This document shows positions 6,471 to 11,285 of a stretch of 11,285 bases of DNA, in pieces. The stretch is from NCBI GenBank assembly GCA_947581845.1, contig CANPVY010000131.1, forward strand, positions 1-11,285, written 5' to 3'. The DNA is from an uncultured bacterium. Lineage in GTDB: Bacteria > Gemmatimonadota > Gemmatimonadetes > Palauibacterales > KS3-K002. The notes under the pieces were generated by a model. It was not told the DNA's origin. It did not search any database and was given only the letters and a program-made list of their open reading frames with translations. Each line of letters starts with the position of its first letter. Position 1 is the stretch's first letter. Both the position numbers and the translations under genes were made by a program.

Positions 6471-7595
6471 CTAAGCGGGGACGTAGCGGCGCGGCAGCCG
6501 CTGGGTCAAACCCGTCAGGATCTCGTAGTCGATCGTCCCGCAGCGTTTCGCCACCGTGCTCAGGCCCGTCGGCCCGTCCTGCGGCCCACCGATCAGCGTG
6601 GCCACGGAGCCAGGAGCTACCCCATCCAGCTCGGTCACATCCACGACCGTCACATCCATACACACACGCCCAATGATCGGTGCCTCGCTCTCGCCGAAGC
6701 GCACAAAGCCGCTGTTGGACAGCTCGCGCCGCAGGCCATCGGCGTAGCCGATCGCCAGTGTAGCCCAGCGGGACGGTCGTGGCGCTCGGTAGGTAGCACC
6801 GTAGCTGGCCGTCCAGCCCTCCGGCACGTCGCGGACGGCGGTGACACGCGCCTGCACGGTGACCACCGGCCGCGGTCGCAAAGGCAGGTCGCCGGCGACA
6901 CCGCCGTAGAGGAAGATGCCGGGCCGGATGAGATCGGCTGCATACTCAGGCCAGCGGGCTGCCGATGCGCTCGCTGCCGTGTGCAGAACGCCCCCGGCAC
7001 GCTTGGGAAAGGCAGCGACGCACGTCTGGAAGCGGTCCCACTGCTCACGCGTCGGCTCGGCGTCCGGCTCATCGGCGGAGTGGTAGTGGGTATAGGCGGC
7101 CTCCCAAGAGAGATCGGCCTCACAGGCCTCCAGAACCCGGGGCAGCCAGCGCGCTAGGTCCGCCTGATGGAAGCCGCAGCGTCCCATCCCGGTGTCGATC
7201 TCGAGGTGGAACGGCAGGCGACGCCCGCTGCGCCGGGCCACGTCGCGCCACCGTTCCAAGGCCTCAAGGTCGCCGATGGCGGGGGTGAGATCAGCTTCTG
7301 CCGCAAGTTCCAGCTCCTCGGGCGTGCAGAAGAACAGGAGCACACGCCGGTCGATCCCCCGCTCCCGCAGCTCGATCCCCTCCGTCAGCGCGGCCACCGC
7401 GTAGCCCCAGGGTTGGCGAGGCTCGAGCGCCCGCACCACCGGACACAAGCCGAGCCCGTAAGCGTTCGCCTTGACCACGGGTAGCATCCCGACCCGCGGC
7501 TTGGCCCGCTCGGCCAGGCTGTCGTAGTTTGCGACGAGCGCACCCAGGTCCACTTCGACCCAGGCGCGCACGGTAGACAGATCGCCTGTATCCAT
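6471..7595 (-). CDS. alr: Alanine racemase
   Basis: Alr interconverts L- and D-alanine, supplying D-Ala for peptidoglycan stem peptides in the cytoplasm. The 374-residue length is typical of fold-type III PLP racemases. The PLP lysine is K42 in 'PVVKANAYGLG'. The second catalytic base is Y265 in 'TASYGATY', and R139 lies in 'DTGMGRCGF'. R224 in 'LIRPGIFLYGG' corresponds to the arginine that contacts the PLP ring nitrogen. The C-terminal barrel carries 'IGYADGLRR' (282-290) and 'IGRVCMDVT' (C312-M313-D314), both substrate-pocket elements. One departure is that the usual AYGHG after the PLP lysine reads AYGLG, with Leu48 in place of His. It is the first gene of the leftward operon. ATG 7595 lacks a Shine-Dalgarno, but a promoter-like pair lies so close that the mRNA leader would be only about 10 nt. 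Assignment is secure; it could serve biosynthesis or be one of two paralogues. Confidence 0.95.
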   Translation of the reverse strand: MDTGDLSTVRAWVEVDLGALVANYDSLAERAKPRVGMLPVVKANAYGLGLCPVVRALEPRQPWGYAVAALTEGIELRERGIDRRVLLFFCTPEELELAAEADLTPAIGDLEALERWRDVARRSGRRLPFHLEIDTGMGRCGFHQADLARWLPRVLEACEADLSWEAAYTHYHSADEPDAEPTREQWDRFQTCVAAFPKRAGGVLHTAASASAARWPEYAADLIRPGIFLYGGVAGDLPLRPRPVVTVQARVTAVRDVPEGWTASYGATYRAPRPSRWATLAIGYADGLRRELSNSGFVRFGESEAPIIGRVCMDVTVVDVTELDGVAPGSVATLIGGPQDGPTGLSTVAKRCGTIDYEILTGLTQRLPRRYVPA

Positions 7596-7612
7596 CGAAG
7601 AGTACGGCCGTC

Positions 7613-7641
7613 AGTATAGAGGGCCGCCATGAGCGATGCAA
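7613..7641 (-). promoter_or_regulatory. Candidate sigma70-type promoter of the alr operon
   Basis: Reading leftward, TTGCAT (7641-7636) and TATACT (7618-7613) are separated by exactly 17 nt. The -10 matches TATAAT at five of six positions, the -35 at only three. The start codon of alr follows the -10 by 17 nt (7612-7596), implying a leader of roughly 10 nt, so the mRNA may be nearly leaderless; this fits the absence of a Shine-Dalgarno there. The opposite strand offers TATAGA at 7615-7620, overlapping the same bases, as a possible -10 for mazG, but with no good -35. The spacing is good, the -35 weak, and the evidence is purely by eye. Confidence 0.4.
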
Positions 7642-8439
7642 GAAATGTCTGATATGACGAGATCTCCAGCCGACGCTGCGCCGGGCGGGCCCGGCGTACT
7701 CGATCGGGCCCTCGCCCTGGTTCGCTTTCTGAGGGCCGGCTGCCCATGGGACGCTGCCCAGACACCGGTCTCGCTGACGCCCTACCTGCTGGAGGAGTCG
7801 CTAGAGCTAGCTGACGCCATCGTGGAGGGGGCGAGCGACGAGCGGCTGCGCGCCGAGATCGGTGACCTGCTGCTCAACGTCGCCTTCCAGATCGTGCTGG
7901 CCGAGGAGCGAGGTGCCTTCCGGGCTGAGGACGTCATGAGGACGCTCGAGGAGAAGATGCGCCGCCGGCATCCGCACCTTTATGGCGATGCGGAGGAGCG
8001 TCCTCATTGGGAGGCCGAGAAGGCGAACGAGCGTCTGGGCCACGATGTCTTCGAGGGCCTGGCGCGGAACCTCGACCCGCTCTCCCGCGCCCAGCGCCTC
8101 CAGGACCGCGCTGCCGGCGTCGGCTTCGACTGGGATCACGCACGCGACGCCTTCGAGAAAATCCGTGAGGAGGTCGATGAGGCGGCGGCGCATCTCGAAT
8201 CCGGTGATAGCGGCGGCCTGGAGCAGGAGCTGGGCGACCTGCTCTTCGCCTGCGTCAACGTGGCGCGCCTCTCGGGCCTACACGCGGGCACCGCGCTCCG
8301 GCTCGCCAACGCGAAGTTCGAGCAGCGCTTCGCGCAGCTGGCCGAGCTGGCCGAGCAGCGGGGTCTCAAGCTGGGCGAGGCCTCGCTGGCCGAGCTCGAT
8401 GCGCTCTGGGATGAGATCAAAGAAGGTGGTCACGCCTGA
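7636..8439 (+). CDS. mazG: Nucleoside triphosphate pyrophosphohydrolase MazG
   Basis: MazG hydrolyses NTPs and dNTPs to the monophosphate and pyrophosphate with Mg2+. It is linked to clearing aberrant nucleotides and, in E. coli, to lowering ppGpp. The 267-residue protein has the full two-domain layout. The N-terminal domain carries 'GCPWDAAQTPVSLTPYLLEES' features: GCPWD at 35-39, acidic ligands E53/E54/E57 and E74/D77 (EIGDLLLNV). 'EKMRRRHPHLYG' at 106-117 is the classic link. The C-terminal domain repeats the pattern with 'KIREEVDE' (E178, E179, E182), 'QELGDLLFACVNVARL' (E198, D201) and 'NAKFEQRF' (225-232). The C-terminal set is the catalytic one in E. coli, and it is intact. In-frame starts exist at 7636, 7645 and 7654; all precede the conserved region, so the choice is open. 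AGAGGG at 7618-7623 is 12 nt before the first. It is divergent from alr. Confidence 0.93.
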   Translation: MQEMSDMTRSPADAAPGGPGVLDRALALVRFLRAGCPWDAAQTPVSLTPYLLEESLELADAIVEGASDERLRAEIGDLLLNVAFQIVLAEERGAFRAEDVMRTLEEKMRRRHPHLYGDAEERPHWEAEKANERLGHDVFEGLARNLDPLSRAQRLQDRAAGVGFDWDHARDAFEKIREEVDEAAAHLESGDSGGLEQELGDLLFACVNVARLSGLHAGTALRLANAKFEQRFAQLAELAEQRGLKLGEASLAELDALWDEIKEGGHA

Positions 8440-8537
8440 TCCCGGTCACCCCTCGGCCGACCACCGACACTCGACTTACGGACATAGAGGATTTGAAGAT
8501 CCTGATCCCCTTGACGGTCAACGCGATTGAGAATGGC

Positions 8538-8552
8538 CTCCTCCGGGAGGAG
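8538..8552 (+). promoter_or_regulatory. Short palindromic hairpin containing a Shine-Dalgarno-like arm
   Basis: CTCCTCC (8538-8544) and GGAGGAG (8546-8552) are perfect inverted repeats around one base. As RNA this gives a 6-bp stem with a CGG loop. The right arm is a near-perfect Shine-Dalgarno sequence lying 12 nt before ATG 8565 and 17 nt before ATG 8570. No T-run follows, so it is unlikely to be an intrinsic terminator of mazG. It could mask a ribosome site or be coincidental, since the same bases fall inside a protein-like frame (8436-8573). Confidence 0.3.
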
Positions 8553-8569
8553 TACAAAGGGGACATGAA

Positions 8570-9184
8570 ATGAATTGCAACTGGAAGCGAATGTGCTGCG
8601 ATAACGCTGACGGGCGAAGGGCAGCGCCACTAAGGACTCGGGTGAACTCAGCTTCCGCAGCCGTGCGAACACGTACGGTCCTGGCTGTCGTGGCGACTCT
8701 CTTTGCACCCTCTCCCCTTCTTGCTCAATCGCGTGAACTCGAACCTGGCGTACGAGTTCGGGTGACAGCTCCGAGCTTCCAGCTCAGCCCTCTGATCGGA
8801 TCATTCCAGGAGCTGGATGCGAGACTCTCCCGGCTTACCCTCTTGACTGGAGGTGACGAAGTCGAAATTCCCATCTCCGCTGTCAGACAGCTTGAAGTAA
8901 GTCAGGGGACAAGGTCGTATGCAGGTCTTGGCGCTGCTATAGGACTTGGAGCGGGCCTAACCTATGCAACAACTCTGGTCATTCTCGGTGAAGGCGCCAT
9001 GTCCGGTGACCTTCTCTACCTTGGATATTGGATAGCTGGAGGGACTGGGGCTCTCGTTGGTGCCATAGTCGGGTCGCTAGTCGAGACTGAGCGCTGGGAG
9101 GGGGTGCCGGTAGAGAAGTTGCGAATAAGCATTGTTTCAAATGGGCGCAGTGGTTTCGCGATCTCACTGGCAATTAGCCATTGA
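8570..9184 (+). CDS. Secreted or envelope protein with a glycine-rich membrane hairpin, function unknown
   Basis: From ATG 8570 it has 204 residues. The true signal peptide seems to begin near residue 32 (GTG 8663): 'VRTRTVLAVVATLFA' then 'PSPLLAQS', cleaved around LLAQ. The first 31 residues, rich in Cys and Arg, are therefore either not translated or odd; ATG 8570 does have AGGGG 7 nt upstream. The mature part opens with beta-rich 'ELEPGVRVRVTAP', then 'EIPISAVRQLEVSQGTRS', followed by two small-residue membrane segments (about 118-138 and 148-167) rich in Gly and Ala, as in glycine-zipper proteins. It ends 'VETERWEGVPVEKLRISI'. I recall similar layouts in Gemmatimonadota secreted proteins, where no function is known. 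Codons such as CTT, GGA, TAT and ATA are common here, unlike the GC-ending codons of its neighbours, which suggests a different history. It lies between mazG and asnS with no operon partner. Confidence 0.7.
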   Translation: MNCNWKRMCCDNADGRRAAPLRTRVNSASAAVRTRTVLAVVATLFAPSPLLAQSRELEPGVRVRVTAPSFQLSPLIGSFQELDARLSRLTLLTGGDEVEIPISAVRQLEVSQGTRSYAGLGAAIGLGAGLTYATTLVILGEGAMSGDLLYLGYWIAGGTGALVGAIVGSLVETERWEGVPVEKLRISIVSNGRSGFAISLAISH

Positions 9185-9407
9185 ATATGATCATAGCGAT
9201 TGACTTGTAGATGACTACGCTGATGCAGCCCACAGGACTAATGTGCTACCCGCAGCACGGGTGTCTAGTGGGTCACTTGAAAAGTGGGATGAGTTACCTT
9301 ATATGTGACTGGTAAGGAGACCCACCAAACCCATGCGCCCGAAAGCCAAGTTTCCCGATCTACCCAAGGCCTCGGAAATCCCCAAAAGAACACCGAAACA
9401 AAGTGAA
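9185..9407. other. Low-GC spacer between the secreted-protein gene and asnS
   Basis: This 223-nt spacer is poorer in GC than the flanks. It holds a 10-bp palindrome TATGATCATA (9186-9195) right after the stop codon, and a 5-bp stem ACCCG/CGGGT with a 5-nt loop (9248-9262) but no T-run. It also has the small hairpin CACTT-GAA-AAGTG (9274-9286) and an inverted pair GTGGGTC (9268-9274) / GACCCAC (9319-9325). None is a convincing terminator. The combination of short repeats, a promoter and a truncated frame suggests leftover mobile or phage-like DNA, which I cannot identify further. Confidence 0.4.
9277..9305 (+). promoter_or_regulatory. Candidate sigma70-type promoter reading toward asnS 3' end
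   Basis: TTGAAA (9277-9282, five of six to TTGACA) and TATATG (9300-9305, four of six to TATAAT) are separated by exactly 17 nt. AAGGAG follows at 9314-9319, then an ATG at 9333. This is the best promoter-like sequence seen in the window. It would drive either the short frame at 9333 or transcription antisense to asnS. No downstream core gene reads in this direction before the right-edge lipoprotein. Confidence 0.4.
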
Positions 9408-9575
9408 TTACGGATAGATGCGCTTAAGGGTGCGCGGGAAGGCGATCGTCTCGCGGATGTGGTGGACGCCGCAGATCCAGGCCACGGTCCGTTCCAGGCC
9501 CAGCCCGAAACCGCTGTGTGGGAACGTACCATAGCGCCTGAGATCCAGATACCAGCCGTACGCCTCTTCCGGTAA
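9333..9575 (+). pseudogene. Possible truncated gene start running into antisense of asnS
   Basis: A frame opens at ATG 9333 downstream of a good promoter-like pair and AAGGAG, although the 13-nt gap to the ATG is long. Its first 25 residues (MRPKAKFPDLPKASEIPK, then RTPKQSE) are rich in Lys and Pro and use A-ending codons, unlike any neighbour. From about 9408 onward the frame is simply the complement of the asnS 3' end, so the rest of the 80 residues is not believable as an original protein. The simplest reading is that the 5' end of a foreign gene, perhaps from a mobile element, was joined to the asnS terminus by deletion. Alternatively it is a genuine small basic peptide or chance. I recognise no family. 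Confidence 0.25.
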
Positions 9576-10712
9576 CCTCTCCTCACGTATCCGCGCCAGC
9601 AGCCTGTCGTAATCGTCCTCGCGCTGGCTGCCGCCGATGAGTTCGCCGTAGCCCTCCGGGGCGATGAGGTCGTCACAGAGAACCGTCCGCGGATCGTCGG
9701 GGTTCTCCTTCATGTAGAAGGCCTTCGCTCGCTTCGGGTAATTGTAGACGAAGACGGGCCGGTCGGATTCAGCAGCCACGAGCGTCTCGTCGTCGGCGCC
9801 CAGGTCGTCGCCCCATTGGATCGACGAGCCGAGCGACTGGAGCTTGGCGACCGCCTCGTCGTAGGCGACGCGCGGGAACGGCGGCACGACGCACTCCAGC
9901 CGCGAGATGTCGCGCTCCAGCGACTCCACCAGCTCGCTGCGGCAGCGTTCCAGCGCCCGCGCCACGACGTAGCAGACGAGATCCTCTTGCAACCGCATGT
10001 TGCACTCACTATCACACCACGCCACCTCCGGCTCGACCATCCAGAATTCGGTCAAGTGCCGGCGGGTTTTCGATTTCTCGGCGCGGAACGTGGGTCCGAA
10101 GCAGTATACCCGCCCCAATGCGGCAGCCAAGGCCTCGTTGTAGAGCTGCCCGGTCTGCGCCAGGTAGGCCGTCCCCAGGTCGAAGTACTCGGTGGAAAAC
10201 AGCGTGCCAGCCGACTCGCCGATGGCGCCCGTGAGGATCGGCGTGTCGATATTGACGAAGCCGCGCTCGTAGAAGAAGTCGCGGATCGCCTTGACCACCT
10301 CATCGCGCACCCGCATGATCGCCACCTGCCGCAGCGTCCGCAGCCAGAGGTGACGGTGCTCGAGCAGGAACTCGACGCCGTGCTCCTTGAGCTGGATGGG
10401 GTAATCCTCAGCCGAGGGACCGATGACTTCGACATCGCTGACGGTCAGCTCGCAGCCGCCAGGCGCTCGCGGGTCCGCGCGTACCGTTCCGCACACCCGC
10501 AGGCTGCTCTCGTAGCTCAGCCCCTCCAGCCGCGCCCAGACCTCCGGCGCCACCTCACCCTGGCTGACCACGGCTTGCACCAGCCCCGTGCCATCGCGTA
10601 CGATGAGGAATATGATCTTGCCGCTCGAGCGCTTGTTATGCAGCCAGCCGTGAACGGCGACCGCTTCACCAATGTGGCCGGCCAGATCGCTGATGTGAGT
10701 GTTCTCACTCAT
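9408..10712 (-). CDS. asnS: Asparaginyl-tRNA synthetase
   Basis: AsnRS is a class IIb enzyme that charges tRNA-Asn with asparagine in the cytoplasm. The 434-residue length is standard. The N-terminal OB-fold (about 15-98) recognises the anticodon: 'VHGWLHNKRSSGKIIFLIVRDG'-type features, here VHGWLHNKRSSGK then FLIVRDG. Class II motif 1 is around 136-160 (FFYERGFVNIDTPIL). Motif 2 is 'FGPTFRAEKS' (F205-S214) with R210. Motif 3 is 'GFGLGLERT' (401-409) with R408, and the chain ends RIYP, typical of the family. 'LAQTGQLYNEA' (184-194) and 'KAFYMK' (330-335) are AsnRS-like; AspRS would read LPQSPQ in the first. An AsnRS here implies direct Asn-tRNA charging, whether or not GatCAB also exists. ATG 10712 has no strong ribosome site. 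It is divergent from the right-edge lipoprotein, and its 3' side abuts the low-GC spacer, with no terminator visible. Confidence 0.96.
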   Translation of the reverse strand: MSENTHISDLAGHIGEAVAVHGWLHNKRSSGKIIFLIVRDGTGLVQAVVSQGEVAPEVWARLEGLSYESSLRVCGTVRADPRAPGGCELTVSDVEVIGPSAEDYPIQLKEHGVEFLLEHRHLWLRTLRQVAIMRVRDEVVKAIRDFFYERGFVNIDTPILTGAIGESAGTLFSTEYFDLGTAYLAQTGQLYNEALAAALGRVYCFGPTFRAEKSKTRRHLTEFWMVEPEVAWCDSECNMRLQEDLVCYVVARALERCRSELVESLERDISRLECVVPPFPRVAYDEAVAKLQSLGSSIQWGDDLGADDETLVAAESDRPVFVYNYPKRAKAFYMKENPDDPRTVLCDDLIAPEGYGELIGGSQREDDYDRLLARIREERLPEEAYGWYLDLRRYGTFPHSGFGLGLERTVAWICGVHHIRETIAFPRTLKRIYP

Positions 10713-10799
10713 TCCGATGGATCACGAGAGGTGCCCGCCCGAACCCGAGTAGCGCAGCCAGCCGCTCGCCAGAGCCCAGCCGACGCGCCCGCCGACGAC

Positions 10800-11285
10800 G
10801 TGTTGGCTCGGGCGGCGAAGATAGACGCGGCCCTGAGGGGTGTCAAACTCCGCGGCGGGCCGCGAGCCATCGTGTGGCTCGGCCTCGCCGCGCTGCCCTG
10901 GCTCGCGTCGTGCACCCGTCAGGCGCGCCCCGCCCCCGTCGATGCCGGCGTCTACTGGCCCACCTACCTGGGAAACGCCGCACGAACCCCGTTTCTCAGC
11001 GAGCGCATCTCCGACGAGCTGCCCAGCGTCGTCTGGTCCACGCAGCTGGGCTCGGGGGTCCAGGGAATGCCGGTCGTCACCGACGAAGTGATCATCGCGG
11101 CCAGCTCCGACCGCTACATCCACACGCTGAGCCGCCAGGACGGCTCGACCTTCTGGCGTAAGCGCGTGGATGGCCTTCCGGTCCCACCGCTGGTGATCGG
11201 CGAGGTGATCTACACGGCCACCACGACGAAGAGCGGGCTCCGCAGCCTGCGCATCACAGATGGAGACGACGTCTGGAAGCACAAG
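10800..11285 (+). CDS. PQQ-type beta-propeller lipoprotein (BamB-like), 3'-partial
   Basis: The reading frame continues past the right edge, giving 162 codons from GTG 10800. A lipoprotein signal is present: basic KLRGGPR, hydrophobic 'AIVWLGLAALPW' and lipobox LASC with Cys38. After a proline-rich linker comes 'YWPTYLGNAARTPF' (52-65), the usual entry motif of PQQ-like propellers ('W-x-x-x-x-G-N-x-x-R-T'). Beta blades follow with 'PVVTDEVIIAASSDRYIHTLSRQDGSTFWRKRVDG' (in parts: PVVTDEVIIAASSD, then LSRQDGSTFWRKRV), 'PPLVIGEVIYTAT' and a second 'DGDDVWKHK'. Such lipoproteins include BamB of the outer-membrane assembly machine and soluble dehydrogenase-like propellers; the visible part cannot separate these. 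There is no ATG before the signal. GTG 10800, TTG 10803, GTG 10731 and GTG 10695 are all in frame, none with a convincing ribosome site. I chose 10800 for signal length; 10695 would overlap asnS on the other strand. Confidence 0.8.
   Translation, partial: MLARAAKIDAALRGVKLRGGPRAIVWLGLAALPWLASCTRQARPAPVDAGVYWPTYLGNAARTPFLSERISDELPSVVWSTQLGSGVQGMPVVTDEVIIAASSDRYIHTLSRQDGSTFWRKRVDGLPVPPLVIGEVIYTATTTKSGLRSLRITDGDDVWKHK

Noticed and set aside
6453..7157. 234-codon + frame opposite alr
   Set aside because: It mirrors the alr coding sequence, which carries all catalytic residues on the - strand.
8485..8502. AGGAT-TTGAAG-ATCCT stem as a mazG terminator
   Set aside because: It has only 5 bp with a 6-nt loop and no T-run, and it falls inside a protein-like frame.
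8430..8708. 92-codon - frame across the mazG/secreted-protein gap
   Set aside because: Partly protein-like (PEEAILN, QDLQILYVR), but the + strand frame over the same bases has better codon bias and both flanking genes are on +; kept only as an alternative reading of the 8436-8573 observation.
9248..9262. ACCCG/CGGGT stem as terminator of the secreted-protein gene
   Set aside because: The stem is only 5 bp and no T-tract follows; recorded as part of the spacer instead.
10722..11282. 186-codon open frame on the - strand at the right edge
   Set aside because: It lies opposite the propeller lipoprotein, whose + frame shows a signal peptide, lipobox and PQQ-type repeats; the - frame shows none.
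1..11285. CRISPR array, tRNA, rRNA, riboswitch or intact insertion sequence
   Set aside because: No regularly spaced repeats, no tRNA-like cloverleaf with a conserved T-arm, no rRNA segments and no full transposase frame were found by reading both strands.

Overview
This is GC-rich bacterial chromosomal DNA that is mostly dense housekeeping sequence. The organism is diderm: the window holds two lipoprotein signal peptides, a signal-peptide-bearing beta-barrel candidate and an alanine racemase. Several small clues fit Gemmatimonadota or a close relative, though I hold this loosely. They are the recurrent 'LLAQ'-type signal cleavage sites, a small secreted protein of a type I recall from that phylum, a FadL/PorV-like barrel, a DUF1844 protein, and MtaB next to MiaB.

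Left edge to 7.6 kb. A polytopic membrane protein, probably cut by the left edge, reads rightward and ends at 700. It converges on a leftward operon whose last gene ends at 704. In transcription order the operon is: alanine racemase (alr, 7595-6471), DUF1844 protein (6446-6075), a 429-aa lipoprotein with a DNRLRE-like segment (6078-4789), a FadL/PorV-like outer-membrane barrel (4792-3641), mtaB (3644-2331), miaB (2334-1024) and a LapA-domain membrane protein (1027-704). After a 24-nt gap behind alr, every junction is a 4-nt ATGA or GTGA overlap, five in a row. Six genes with very different roles (envelope assembly, tRNA A37 modification, inner membrane) are therefore probably translationally coupled. 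A sigma70-like promoter lies 18 nt before the alr start.

7.6-9.4 kb. mazG (nucleotide pyrophosphohydrolase) is divergent from alr across a 40-nt gap with back-to-back -10-like sequences. Downstream the base composition falls visibly. This stretch holds a protein-like but start-less reading frame (8436-8573), two short palindromes, a small secreted protein with a glycine-rich membrane hairpin (about 8570-9184), and a 223-nt spacer. The spacer carries a good promoter-like sequence and a short lysine/proline-rich reading frame that runs into the 3' end of asnS. It looks like an accessory insertion or decayed mobile DNA between core genes.

9.4 kb to the right edge. asnS (asparaginyl-tRNA synthetase) reads leftward. 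Divergent from it is the start of a lipoprotein with a PQQ-type (BamB-like) beta-propeller, which begins at a non-ATG codon and runs off the right edge.

I saw no tRNA, rRNA, CRISPR array or intact insertion sequence. The best candidates for new biology are the lipoprotein/barrel pair fused by overlaps to two tRNA methylthiotransferase genes, and the low-GC segment between mazG and asnS.
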